Source: Paramacrobiotus metropolitanus
Taxonomy: Eukaryota > Tardigrada > Eutardigrada > Parachela > Macrobiotidae
DNA: 64,000 nt
Assembly (NCBI RefSeq): GCF_019649055.1
Contig: NW_026570273.1
Span: 806,001 to 870,000 of the forward strand
Direction of reading: 5' to 3'
The position numbers and the translations under genes are program-made. Below the pieces are notes generated by a model, which worked only from the letters and a program-made list of their open reading frames with translations, did not search any database and was not told the DNA's origin. Each line of letters starts with the position of its first letter. Positions within the stretch are counted from its first letter, which is position 1. Below are positions 47,640-57,968 of the stretch, one piece after another.

Positions 47640-48300
47640 CGACCGAATACAGCTGTTAATGATGACAACTCTGCTTTTGAAGGGCCTTCCTTAAAATCTC
47701 AGTTGCTCATTTGTGCAACTAAGCATTTCGGGAACTGTATGCTTATACATCCAGGTACTTACGGAAAAACAAAGCAGTGCGATTTTTGATCTTGGCAAAC
47801 TGTTAACCGCCTGTCGAACCTGGCTTCTGCCAATGCCGGCAGACACGTTTCAGGGCAAGAAGAACACCGTGTTTGCGTTATAAACTTAGGAACATCTGGT
47901 GCATTTGAAAAAGGCCAAACTAGTATATGCGACCGCATTCATGATACTATACTTCATTTAATCGTGATGCGTAGTAATAAAATTATTAGCCCTCTAAACC
48001 AAAGTGAATAATAATAAGAAATATTAGGAAATTAAACCTAGAATTAAAATAAACCTGGTAGTAATTCTAGATTTTCTTAGGCTGTCATATTCATCATCCG
48101 CCATACGCTTGTTCCAGTTCTTAACATCTTATAGTTACTGCTGCTTTGACGTTATCAATCAAAAATTATCCAGAAGAAGCAATGTTACCCCTTCCCGAAT
48201 CTTATAAGAAAGTTTAGTAACCACGGACCGTATTTCATAAAATACAGTAAGCTGGAATGGTAGTATTTTTCTGTACGTTAAGATTTTCTAACGCCTAGTA
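47640..48300. other. Intergenic between B2 and C4
   Basis: No supported gene. 47815-48280 is paralogous to 39170-39700 upstream of C3. Confidence 0.4.
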
Positions 48301-48453
48301 TCATCTACTCCAACGTCCGGTCGCATAAAAAGTCAGCCAGGCGTTCCGGTCGTTTAACCGTTCAAGAAGCTCCGGGGATACATCATCCGAGGGTTCCGGA
48401 CCTATAGCAATTTTCTTTATGTCAGGTTTGGTGCTGCTGTTCGCTTCAGTCAT
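48301..48453 (-). CDS. Possible 50-aa hypothetical peptide
   Basis: A short minus-strand frame from ATG 48453 to TGA 48301, with coding-like composition (MTEANSSTKPDIKKI...LLERLNDRNAWLTF). No signal peptide, homolog in the window or recognised motif. It could equally be a lone exon or chance. Confidence 0.25.
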   Translation of the reverse strand: MTEANSSTKPDIKKIAIGPEPSDDVSPELLERLNDRNAWLTFYATGRWSR

Positions 48454-49140
48454 AGCATCTGATACGGGTAGCTGTTCAAGCTAATTCCAAGCACTACACG
48501 ACAAAGAAGATTTTTGCTGAGATCAAAGTAAAAACCAGAAAGCAAAATCACATAAATAAAAGGGAAATTTCAATAAATATTGCAGTTCCTATACCATCTT
48601 ACAGACAGTTTTCGTAGTTTCAGGGGAAAATAAAGTATTACTGTTAAAAATTTATTTTATTTCCTTTTTTAATTTATAAGACACAAAAATAATTTACACA
48701 GCTGTTATTTTTGGTATCCGAAGAACCTAGCCTTTTAAGCAAAGACTGGGAACGAGATGTACTGTACTTAGCAGAATATTTTGGTGTGCAACAGTTTCGG
48801 CTAAATCTGCGCTTGAATTTTTCATTGCCATAATTCAAGGATTTTTATTGCTGCTGCCTAATACATTTAACAGCATTATTTGCCTAAGTGATCGTTACTT
48901 ATTCAATAAAAACAAGCTAGAATTTTGTGAGAAATTTTATGTTTCACAAAGTACACATTATCATTTTTGGTACGAGTTTTGACATCACTTTACACTTTAC
49001 ATGTAGCACAAAGTATGTATGTCGGAAATAAGAAATATTCCGAACGCATACTGCTATGGTCCTTAAAATGTTCCAATGGTTTTACCGCCTTATAGCGCCT
49101 ATTAGCTTTGGCCAGTTATGAAATGCAAAAAGTAACTTCA
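48454..49140. other. AT-rich intergenic DNA
   Basis: No supported gene. The family C distal upstream block begins near 49145. Confidence 0.35.
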
Positions 49141-49380
49141 ATAGCCTCATTTTGCAGAAACAATCATATTCATAAATTCGTAGAGTTTGCCACTGCAGAA
49201 TGTTTTTTCCAAAAAACACGTGAAGGCTAGCAGATGTGTAAATGCATACTAGGTGCAACGTTGCATGGTGGAGATCTGAAGATAGGCCGTTCTAAACGCG
49301 ACTGTCATCAATTATTGCATTTGATCGGAATAAAGTCTCCTCCATTCCAGTAATATTACCACACCAGTATAGCCACGTAT

Positions 49381-49476
49381 GGCCACTTGAGAACGCTTTT
49401 TCCCAAAACAATGTTCAGTTGTAGTGCGCGAGCCTGACAGGAGCGCAATCAGCATTACCGGTATTAACGGTTAGCG
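49381..49476 (+). promoter_or_regulatory. B/C-family promoter module for C4
   Basis: GGCCACTTGAGAACGCTTTT, CCCAAAACAATGTTCAG and CAATCAGCATTACCGG, then TTAACGGTTAGCG. The core is about 218 bp before the ATG. A gtatataaaag TATA-like word follows near 49519. Confidence 0.7.
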
Positions 49477-49663
49477 AGCGGAGAAAGAAAAAAAGCTAGG
49501 TTCCAAGACTCTACCGTATATAAAAGAAAGGTAATTCTGCATTACGGTTCGTGGTTCATTTCAGTTTACCTTTGAGCTTATCGATTTAATTTTTGGTAAT
49601 GCAACGGGCACTGTGAATAGTCAAATTTCTTTTTAATCGTTTTGCTGTCAACTAGCTATCGAA

Positions 49664-51102
49664 ATGGTTGTACGCTTTGCGATTTTGGTTATCTGTGGAC
49701 TGTTAGTGCTGGTGATCTCTGTATCTGCTAAACCCTTTGGTGTTGGGAAAAAATCGCAGTCGCCGAATTCGTCTGATTATGTGCTGCTTATCACTTCAGG
49801 TAGGTGGTATAATTTTCATTATAAAATATCAATGGTAGTTTCCTTAGATAACTGCTGCTCCAAGGCGGGACGTAGATGGATCTTACTGCCATAAAAATTG
49901 TGTAAATTTATGCAAACTTACAATTAAGACTCGGTATACAGTATTTAGTGGAAACGTAGTGGCTAAACGACCAGATAATTGGTGGTCATGGCTTTCATAA
50001 ATCTTATTAATTTGATCAGCAATGAAAAACGTGATGTTCTAACGTTAAGAACGCAAATTCCTCGTTTCAATAAATCTGTGCAATCCACAGGTATGTAGTA
50101 CCGAGTACGTACGTTCAACGATACTTCGATTTCTGCTTATATGTGGATTATTTTTAGTTTCTGTTTTCATAAGGTATGAACTAAATTATCGTTTCAGTTT
50201 CGGCACTGACGGCTCTAATTTAGTAATAATGTACTCGTATAAGTTGTATCTTGCAATAAAGCTCTTCAGCTTATACTTTATCCAAAAAGAGGTTGAAAGC
50301 AATAATACGAAACGTCAAACCAAGGAAAGTTGCCTGGTTTGAGTACTATCTGCACCAGAGCAGACCGTGCTCGCTAAGCCTCCCACTTCCGGAGAAAATA
50401 AATAGATGCTTTTAACTCGTACAATGGTCGTCCATCAAGTTTATACTGTGCTCTGTAACTGAAAAACTCTGTTGTATTGCAGATGATGGAGATCGAATGG
50501 GGACCCGCTTTTATCGCACGACGGGATTTAAGTATGCCCATGTGTACAAGTTCCACTGGGGTGGCGCAAGCATCGACTTCGATTACCATGGTTTTTTATT
50601 CAAATTATCAAGGAATAAAATTAAGGAGCTGATTAGCACGATGAAGGAAGACTATGCCAAGTTCGTATAAGGATTCAAAGTTTTAAACTATGATCTTGTA
50701 TCTTTGATAATTTGTATTGTACCACATATTCCAGCCGTAGCAGACTTAATAAACTAACAACATCAATTTTGAACATGTTTTGTTAGCCCTATGTTACCGG
50801 ACGGCACTCCCAACCAAGCCTATTTTATCCACGAAAAATTATCGGAAATTCCAGAAGGTTTGGCTCCACAGTTGCAACGCATGATCCAGCGAGCGGAAGA
50901 GCAGTGGGGGCGTCCCGGCCATGATCACATCGATTATACGGATTTCTACGGATATGCGGGTGTGCAGCCACTTTCAGTTATCGAACTGACAACGCCCGCA
51001 GACCAAGCGTTCCATTCGTATTTGGAGAAGTATTCTTTTAAAAATCCAAAAGCATCCCCGATGAAAGCACCAAAGAAATCTCGCAAGTCCAGCTTGAAAT
51101 AA
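49664..51102 (+). CDS. Family C secreted protein, copy C4
   Basis: Exon 1 at 49664-49799 has a signal peptide (MVVRFAILVICGLLVLVISV) and SSDYVLLITSG with a GTAGG donor. Exon 2 starts at 50483 and carries GFKYAHVYKFHWGG and YHGFLFK. It ends KFV plus TAA at 50668-50670. Exon 3 at 50787-51102 carries AYFIHEKLSEIPEGLAPQL, HIDYTDFYG and a Lys-rich tail (KAPKKSRKSSLK). The donor needed to join exon 3 in frame reads GT|ATAAGG, without GT, as in C2. The two-exon form ending at FV may therefore be the real product. A Ngaro-like retrotransposon begins 89 bp after exon 3. Function unknown. Confidence 0.66.
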
Positions 51103-51190
51103 AATTTTGGCTTTAGGTTAGGACTAGAATAATACCTAATAATACCCGAAACGTAACTTGTAATCAATTCCCTGTCGAAATCTACCATGC

Positions 51191-51478
51191 ATTAACGCTA
51201 ATGTCTCGAGAAACGCTAACGAGGTGTTGGGACATTGGCCAACCCAGTGCTCAACTGCAAGGTCAAAAGGTAGCTGCAGAACATGCTCGACCACCGGAAG
51301 GAATGCTTGCAGGTAAAGGATGCGGATTAGGGTATGCAGAATGCACCTGGTGCGCGCTCGCTCCAGGAACCCTGATTCGTGGCCAGGGTTATATGATAAT
51401 GCGAATGCTTGCTGCGTTTCCTTCCGGTGCGGTTCCGTGCGTACCGTGGCGGGAGAGAGCAGTGAGATGGGTTGTGCC
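51191..51478 (-). repeat. Split direct repeat A1
   Basis: 288 bp, nearly identical to 51837-52124; differences seen near GGTCAAAAGG/GGTCTCAAGG and ACCCTGATT/ACCCTCATT. Confidence 0.88.
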
Positions 51479-51517
51479 TTTAATTAATATACAAGTTGCT
51501 AAAGGGTGGGATGGTGG

Positions 51518-51836
51518 GTAAAGAAAACACACCAAAGGTCACTCACAAATATTGCAGGTGAAAAACAGAAAACTAATTTACCGCACAAAATCTTCAGCAA
51601 CAAGAAAATAAACCACAACTATCAGACGCAACAAAAACGACTTCAGAATGCAACTATGCTATAAAGAGCGATATGTGCACAACAGCGCGATGAACAAAGG
51701 CAAGATGGCGTCCGGCAAAAGGTCAGCCAATCACTTGCGCTGGGAATGGCTTTGCGGATATTTCAGGAACTTCCTAGAGAGTCAGCGTTTCTCTCAACTG
51801 CGTTAACCAAAGTTAGCGATAAAATCGCTAACTTCT
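51518..51836 (-). repeat. Split direct repeat B1
   Basis: 319 bp, nearly identical to 55860-56178, directly abutting A2. A 39-bp unique spacer separates it from A1. Confidence 0.88.
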
Positions 51837-52124
51837 ATTAACGCTAATGTCTCGAGAAACGCTAACGAGGTGTTGGGACATTGGCCAACCCAGTGCTCAA
51901 CTGCAAGGTCTCAAGGTAGCTGCAGAACATGCTCGACCACCGGAAGGAATGCTTGCAGGTAAAGGATGCGGATTAGGGTATGCAGAATGCACCTGGTGCG
52001 CGCTCGCTCCAGGAACCCTCATTCGTGGCCAGGGTTATATGATAATGCGAATGCTTGCTGCGTTTCCTTCCGGTGCGGTTCCGTGCGTACCGTGGCGGGA
52101 GAGAGCAGTGAGATGGGTTGTGCC
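51837..52124 (-). repeat. Split direct repeat A2
   Basis: 288-bp partner of A1; it ends just short of the recombinase stop at 52133. Confidence 0.88.
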
Positions 52125-52132
52125 CCAAACAG

Positions 52133-52903
52133 TTAGGTATTGGGAAAGGGCCGAATGTAGCGTTGAAACGATGCGGATTTCCATCGTCCTTTCTTGCAAA
52201 TGGCATCTGCTGGTTGGCCGTCCGCTGCTGCCGAAGTCGCGCCGCCAATGCGAAAACTGTGAGATGAATATCGCTTGCGGTCACAGCTATCCGGAAAACA
52301 CTTTTTCAGCGCTGCGGTAACATCGGAGCGAGTGAGAAATCTTCCGGAGGCATAAATGAAAAAAGGAAAATTTGCAGGGTAGAGGCGACGGCGAATTTCA
52401 CCATAACCGGTGCAAACATCATGAACAAAGGGAGACTCGGCACGCTGCATCGTCAAAGTGACTCCGTTCCGTCGCTGATCCGTTTTCGACTGCTTGATAG
52501 TGCAACTAAGCATTGTGCGGTCATAAAGCACATCATCCAAACACAACGTGGCGGCCGGATTAAAGCTGGCTGGCGAAATGCTTGTGTATTCGCTTACACG
52601 TAGGAGAAAATGATGGGCTAACGTGAAAGCGGCCCCAAACATGCGTTGGTCGATGTGTTGATTCGACGTCAGATGAAGGCGCGAGTGTAACTGCCGTAGG
52701 AGATCTGGCGTTATGGGTAGCCGTTGATCTTGTTGCACTCCGTTCATTCTGCGAGCACCCTCAAGGATCGCTTTCAGGCGAGCTGACTGCGTGGGATCCG
52801 GCCAGTTGTGCATCACATGGAAACGGGCAATAGCGGACAGATACACTGATAAGGTAGAGGAGGCGATGCCAGTGTTAAATAGATGCGTCACATAATCCTC
52901 CAC
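52133..52903 (-). CDS. Ngaro tyrosine recombinase (YR)
   Basis: About 256 aa, integrating the element's circular DNA copy by site-specific recombination. The catalytic set of the family is visible in order: Arg in HHFLLRVSEY, HSFRIGGATSAA (H-x2-R), GRWKS, and the Tyr nucleophile in FQRYIRP near the C-terminus. The frame opens at about 52921 without a clear ATG (GTG at 52903), after an in-frame TGA. The N-terminus is therefore probably supplied by frameshifting or from the upstream RT frame, which ends only 32 nt before. All catalytic residues are intact. Confidence 0.85.
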   Translation of the reverse strand: MEDYVTHLFNTGIASSTLSVYLSAIARFHVMHNWPDPTQSARLKAILEGARRMNGVQQDQRLPITPDLLRQLHSRLHLTSNQHIDQRMFGAAFTLAHHFLLRVSEYTSISPASFNPAATLCLDDVLYDRTMLSCTIKQSKTDQRRNGVTLTMQRAESPFVHDVCTGYGEIRRRLYPANFPFFIYASGRFLTRSDVTAALKKCFPDSCDRKRYSSHSFRIGGATSAAADGQPADAICKKGRWKSASFQRYIRPFPNT

Positions 52904-52935
52904 TAAATCTGACGAAGCCGGTCACGGTGAGCGAT

Positions 52936-54966
52936 TTATGGACAGGCAGTAGGAAGCAAATCTGCGCTCTCCGGTTGCATAAGCTCGTCTGGTAGAAGGA
53001 GCCATTCCGGCTGCAAAAAGGTCATCGGGCGTGAAAGCAGACTTGGACTGATCCCCTGCAGAAACGGTTGGAAACGGCTTAGCAAGTCCGGTGGCTTGAG
53101 TCCTTCCGGCTGAGCAGTTGGAAGCAACTGTCTGAATCGGTGCTGCTGAAAACGAGAAAGCGCATCAGCTAGTTCATTTTTTACTCCGGGAATGTGCACT
53201 ATCTTGACAGCAAAATTAAAATGTGACGTAACGAAATGAATGCGGCGCACCAACTCCATCACAGCAATGTTTCTACATTTACCACGCGACCATACTTCAA
53301 CAGTACCCGTATTGTCGCTATGCACAACGATTCTTCGCGTACTCAATCGTTTCCCCCATACAACGCATGCTACGTAAACGGGGTAAAGCTCAAGAAACGT
53401 TATGGACACTCCTAACGTTAACAACCACCCTGGCCAAGAACCCTGAAACCACTCAGTTCCAAAAACGCCTGCATAACCGATAGAGCCCGCCGCATCAGTA
53501 TATAAATGAAACGATTCTGCTTCCTGCCACACCGGTGTGAGAAAACTTGCCGTACCATTCCATAAGGGCAGAAACTCTTGCCACCAGTAAACGTCTTGCC
53601 GAAACTCAGTTGACAAGTTTATCGTGTGATGAAGCTTTACTGCAGTACAGCTCAGTTCAATCATGCGTCTGAGAAATATTCGACTTGCAGGAATGCACTT
53701 TGTAACAAATGACAAACAACCAACCAAACTCAATAGGTCTCTCTTCTGACACTGCTTCCGATCAGCAAATGACTGCAGTAATAACTTCAGCTCATCCATA
53801 CGGCTGTCTGACACCGACAAGGTAAAGTTAACGCTGTCTAAAACTATGCCCAAAAATTCAATCCTTGTGTCTGGCCAAACTAACTTTTTAGTATTTACAG
53901 GAACGCCAAGGTAATTGCACACCGAAACACACTGCATAACACCCCTCCTGCAGCTATCACTTCCTGGCTTATCCACTTTAAAAAAGTCATCCAAATAATG
54001 TAAAAACGAACCATTGCCCGTACACTTACGAAAAATGTACTCTAACGCTGTAGCGAAAATGTCAAACAGACGCGGACCTGACCTCAAACCAAATGACACC
54101 ACTGTATCAAAATAATAATTACTTTCCCAGAAATATCCTAACAGATGCCACTCGTCCGGTCTAACGGGCAAATTACGAAAAGCGCTATCAACATCAATTT
54201 TAGCCATCAGGGCGCCTCTCCCTGTGTGGATTATTAACTGAACTGCATCATCGATTCCTACATAAGCCATAGAGTACTTATCTTTCGGTATGAAGTCGTT
54301 CACGCTGAATCCAAAAGGCTGGGACAAATCCATGATGATACGATGACCAATGGGCTTCTTTGGTCGCAGGCCGAGAGCATTGGTTACAAAATCCGGATGC
54401 GGCGGCTCAATGAAAGGGCCAAGACAATGGTGCGCAGCTAGTTCTTTCTCTATCATGGCTGAAATGACGGATGGGTTTGCCAAAGACGATTGTGCATTAG
54501 AGGTAAACCGCCGGATCTGCGGGCCTTCGTAACCAATGCTAAAGCCGTAAGTAAAACCCTGCAAAAGGAAGTGCAAAGCATTAATATCCTGATACTCTAC
54601 CAATAGCTCCGCCAATCTATCGACGTTGACTGGTGTTGTTATGCGCGGATCTGGTCCCGGACACAGTGCTCGCGCCGGCATTTGTGTTGCGTTGTCCACA
54701 ATGCTCGAAAGAAGTGTGATCGGTAGCCCGGTACTCCCCGCACTGATGCTTGAAACGGCAGCTGGCTCCTTTTGTGCAATTCCCGTAACTCCAGTTCCTG
54801 CACACGTCTGGCGGGATGTGTCGAAAGGGCCGACCCGCCGTCGCCGTGTCAGCGCGACCAAGTGCAGGCAACTGAAGAGTCTTCGGGCACTCTTGCACAG
54901 TATGATCCGCCAATGGGCAGGTGTGGCATAGAGGAAGATGGGCACGATTAGGCAGACGGGCAGCAC
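52936..54966 (-). CDS. Ngaro reverse transcriptase-RNase H
   Basis: An open frame of 676 codons; the true protein start is unclear because it overlaps gag by 350 nt in the +1 frame. RT motifs: HRIIMDLSQP, MAKIDVDSAFRNLPV (first catalytic Asp), GLRSGPRLFDIF and HYLDDFF (catalytic Asp pair). RNase H: LYTDAAGSIGYAG, LELYPVYVA, VVHSDNTGTVEVW and LADALSRF give the D-E-D-D set. Domain order and motif style match DIRS/Ngaro polymerases. It copies the element RNA into DNA. No frameshift was seen within it. Confidence 0.88.
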   Translation of the reverse strand: MLPVCLIVPIFLYATPAHWRIILCKSARRLFSCLHLVALTRRRRVGPFDTSRQTCAGTGVTGIAQKEPAAVSSISAGSTGLPITLLSSIVDNATQMPARALCPGPDPRITTPVNVDRLAELLVEYQDINALHFLLQGFTYGFSIGYEGPQIRRFTSNAQSSLANPSVISAMIEKELAAHHCLGPFIEPPHPDFVTNALGLRPKKPIGHRIIMDLSQPFGFSVNDFIPKDKYSMAYVGIDDAVQLIIHTGRGALMAKIDVDSAFRNLPVRPDEWHLLGYFWESNYYFDTVVSFGLRSGPRLFDIFATALEYIFRKCTGNGSFLHYLDDFFKVDKPGSDSCRRGVMQCVSVCNYLGVPVNTKKLVWPDTRIEFLGIVLDSVNFTLSVSDSRMDELKLLLQSFADRKQCQKRDLLSLVGCLSFVTKCIPASRIFLRRMIELSCTAVKLHHTINLSTEFRQDVYWWQEFLPLWNGTASFLTPVWQEAESFHLYTDAAGSIGYAGVFGTEWFQGSWPGWLLTLGVSITFLELYPVYVACVVWGKRLSTRRIVVHSDNTGTVEVWSRGKCRNIAVMELVRRIHFVTSHFNFAVKIVHIPGVKNELADALSRFQQHRFRQLLPTAQPEGLKPPDLLSRFQPFLQGISPSLLSRPMTFLQPEWLLLPDELMQPESADLLPTACP

Positions 54967-55831
54967 AACGGTCGAGCAGGCTGCGGTCTAATCTGCTCCA
55001 ATCATCATGGTTTGTGGTATCACGGATCCGGTTGGCCCGAAAAGTCTTGTCATACTCAAGCCAAACGACTGTAGAATAGACACCAGCCAGCTCATTTACA
55101 ATGGTCTGATAAGCATCCAGCGGGTCTCGTAGTCCAGGATAGTAAAACGACCGCACACGTCGAAACACTATAAACGCTTCATTCCATTGGTTCAGCGACG
55201 TGATGGTGACCTTTCGAGGCTTTGAATCGGATAACACGTAACTTCCATCCTTGATCTCAATCTTTGCTTCTCCTTGAATGGGAGACATGATACTATTTGC
55301 CCGCAGCAGTTTGTCAAGATCCACATTAACCGTCAGGTCATACAACTCTTCAAGGCATTTATCATTCACAAAGGCGAAGCTGGCTGGCAATGGCGGAGGT
55401 TTCTTGGCCTGTGCTCTCATAGCATTCGCTGATCCAGACAGTTCTGGCTCCATAACCTTCTAGGTTAACTGCATCAGCTGGTTCTGCTGATTCAACATCA
55501 ACTGCATCAGCAGATTTGCGTCAATCTGCGACGATATCTGAGAAACGGTAGCGGGTGGTAACATCACCACATCTGGCTCTGAACGGGTCACCGCATCTCT
55601 ACGGGCGATCAATTCTTTAAGGTTTCGCTGGGCCGCGGCAATCTCGTCTTCAACGCTCCCTGTCGAAGGCACCGATGATGCAGGCGATTTCTGAACTGGG
55701 CTGCCACGTGCAGCAGGCTGAACTGCCAAAGGAGCCTCCACAATCTCCGCCGGATTACCCGCATCTCTGGAACGTGTTAGTCGCTTGGTACGTGGCACCG
55801 CAGCCCTTCGCGCCGCTCGCTTTGGCGGCAT
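54617..55831 (-). CDS. Ngaro gag-like protein, interrupted by one in-frame TAG
   Basis: The first segment, 55831-55460, starts MPPKRAARRAAVPR and ends NQQNQLMQLT at a TAG (55462-55460). The same frame reopens at once (KVMEPELSGS) and runs to 54617. The second part contains CRNWSYGNCTKGASCRFKHQ, a CCCH-type zinc finger usual for DIRS/Ngaro gag, then further Cys/His residues. The single amber codon could be a CAG-to-TAG mutation, or a readthrough signal separating two products. The basic N-terminus could bind RNA. RT follows in the +1 frame. Confidence 0.78.
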
Positions 55832-55859
55832 TTGCACAAAATCTTCAGCAAACACACAA

Positions 55860-56178
55860 GTAAAGAAAACACACCAAAGGTCACTCACAAATATTGCAGG
55901 TGAAAAACAGAAAAGTAATTTACCGCACAAAATCTTCAGCAACAAGAAAATAAACCACAACTATCAGACGCAACAAAAACGACTTCAGAATGCAACTATG
56001 CTATAAAGAGCGATATGTGCACAACAGCGCGATGAACAAAGGCAAGATGGCGTCCGGCAAAAGGTCAGCCAATCACTTGCGCTGGGAATGGCTTTGCGGA
56101 TATTTCAGGAACTTCCTAGAGAGTCAGCGTTTCTCTCAACTGCGTTAACCAAAGTTAGCGATAAAATCGCTAACTTCT
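55860..56178 (-). repeat. Split direct repeat B2
   Basis: 319-bp partner of B1, at the 5' end of the element on its coding strand; it holds the gag leader. Confidence 0.88.
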
Positions 56179-56183
56179 ATTAA

Positions 56184-57800
56184 TGTCTAATCGATTATAA
56201 CCAGCTCATGAGCCTAATCACTCATGTATCCTTAATTGTCACGTAACCAGATACAGTGCATTACTGTGTGTCGGCAATCTTGTGCTTCTTGTGTAATCTA
56301 CATTTCTACATTTAGCAATCTGGTGTAACCGTGATTTTCATTTATTGTAGTAACTCTTTTAATGTCCCATGTGAAAAACCGTTAATGCACTTCTGTCACT
56401 ACAACGTTTACTAAGGAAAAACGCTTAATTTTTATTTCCACCATGACATCTGTACTCCCGACAACTGTGCCGTCGCCACACAGTTGCATCAACACGCTCA
56501 TATTCGCATGCAGCCACAAAGCTATAAAAACAACGCACCACTCCCATCACTGTGTTTCCCATTAGTCACATCTGCAGGCCACATTCATCCTGCCTCCTCA
56601 TCATTCCCACTTGACCAGCGGTCAGCGATCTTACACAGATAAGGAACAATACGATAAAACATAAATGTCTTCACATACATATGGCCATAAATATCTTCAC
56701 ACAGATATGGTCCTAATTATACTCGTACTAACGTGTCCACGGTCATAACTTTCCATGGTCGTAACACATGTTGATCTGCTAGTTACCTAGTGTTTCGTTT
56801 TGAGTCGGTTGTGTTACTATTCCTAAATCGTACTTGTACTGTCGAGTGTTAAATCAAGTAACGGAAATATCTGTTAGAACTTAGACATAGGCTTTCGCAG
56901 TTCTAGGATATTTGAAAGTTGAAACTAGCTATTTTGCGGAGCAGGTTTTTTTATTTTCCACCACACTTCGTGCCGGTCCATTGACATCAGATTGAACCAA
57001 ATTTGCGCAGTCGAAACAAAGAACAGCAGCTGAATTTCCTAAGACAGGGCAAGACAGGCTCTGGATGGCCCGGCTGTTTGATATACAGAACATGCGCCTG
57101 CAACAGTCCAAGGCGAAACACAGTTCTGCATGGGGACAACAAAAATATACCGACAGGGGAAATTCACCTTACATGGTGCGTGTAATCCGCGAGTAATAGA
57201 ATCTTAATTCCGATCGGTAAAAATCTCCTCTAGTTCGTTTCGCTATCCGGTCGCGGGACCGTTATCAACGGTCCGGAGGATGATAGATCGTACACTGCTT
57301 GAAGCCTCATACCGCAAAACCCAAATATTGAAAGAACCAACGATAAGATCACTTTACAGATTTCCCATACACCGTGCAAAAACAAGCCGTATTCACTGTT
57401 CTACAGTCTACAGAAAGTCTCATTTTCTGTTTTTATTATAGTGTAGGTACTGCTACAAGGAACTGTGCAGAACCAACGCAAATTTAGTCGGGTGGCTTAT
57501 GAGCGCAAATATGCTACCAATGTACAAAAAAATGCTGCGCTAAATCTTTCATTCGGACTCTGCCTAGGAAGCAAACAAGCTGGGAAGAAACGCGCGGATG
57601 CTCAAACAAATGATTACAGTTGCTTTATCAGTGGCTATCAGGTGTTTGGAGCAAAAGTTGAGGTAAAATTGCATCAAAATCAGACCAGATGTCATGCACA
57701 GGAAGAGCAGCAGTTGCAGCACTGCAGGCGGTTAGTCATGCGCAGTATTTCACACCAGTTCATCTAGCACGCAGTCACAAAAGCGAGCACTTCAAGCACC
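56184..57800. other. Intergenic between the Ngaro element and E4
   Basis: The first 100 bp continue the 3' flank of C4 (cagctcatgagcc; compare cagctcctagcc after C2). From about 57480 the sequence matches the far-upstream region of E2. No supported gene; the overlapping short frames at 57465-57913 look like chance. Confidence 0.4.
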
Positions 57801-57812
57801 TGCCTCCCATTA

Positions 57813-57846
57813 GATTATCGATCCAAGGAACCCTTGCACAGCACCG
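57813..57846 (+). promoter_or_regulatory. Family E upstream motif, E4
   Basis: TTATCGATCCAAGGAACCC, then TTGCACAGCACC, 156 bp before the E4 ATG. Confidence 0.6.
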
Positions 57847-57968
57847 CATGCGCTATTCCACTCATGCTAACAAGTGGTATCCAGTATTCATTTCGGCCGA
57901 CAGACAGCCATAATTTTAGCCCCCAGAATGTTAACAAGAGGAAAAAGTTTTTTATCGAATAAATAATA

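Larger units (their letters stand above)
51191..56183 (-). mobile_element. Ngaro-type tyrosine-recombinase retrotransposon, 5 kb
   Basis: Plus-strand order is A1 (51191-51478), B1 (51518-51836), A2 (51837-52124), then minus-strand YR, RT-RNase H and gag genes, then B2 (55860-56178). Read on the coding strand this is the split direct repeat layout typical of Ngaro/VIPER elements. A1/A2 are both 288 bp and B1/B2 both 319 bp, each pair differing at only a few positions. There is no target duplication, as expected for recombinase integration, although ATTAA occurs at both junctions. No methyltransferase domain is present, which separates it from DIRS1-type elements. It sits just downstream of C4. 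Confidence 0.9.

Noticed and set aside
51201-52320. Plus-strand open frames of 106 and 157 codons in the Ngaro repeats
   Set aside because: They are the same sequence repeated (A1 and A2) and lie antisense to the recombinase; explained as non-coding repeat.
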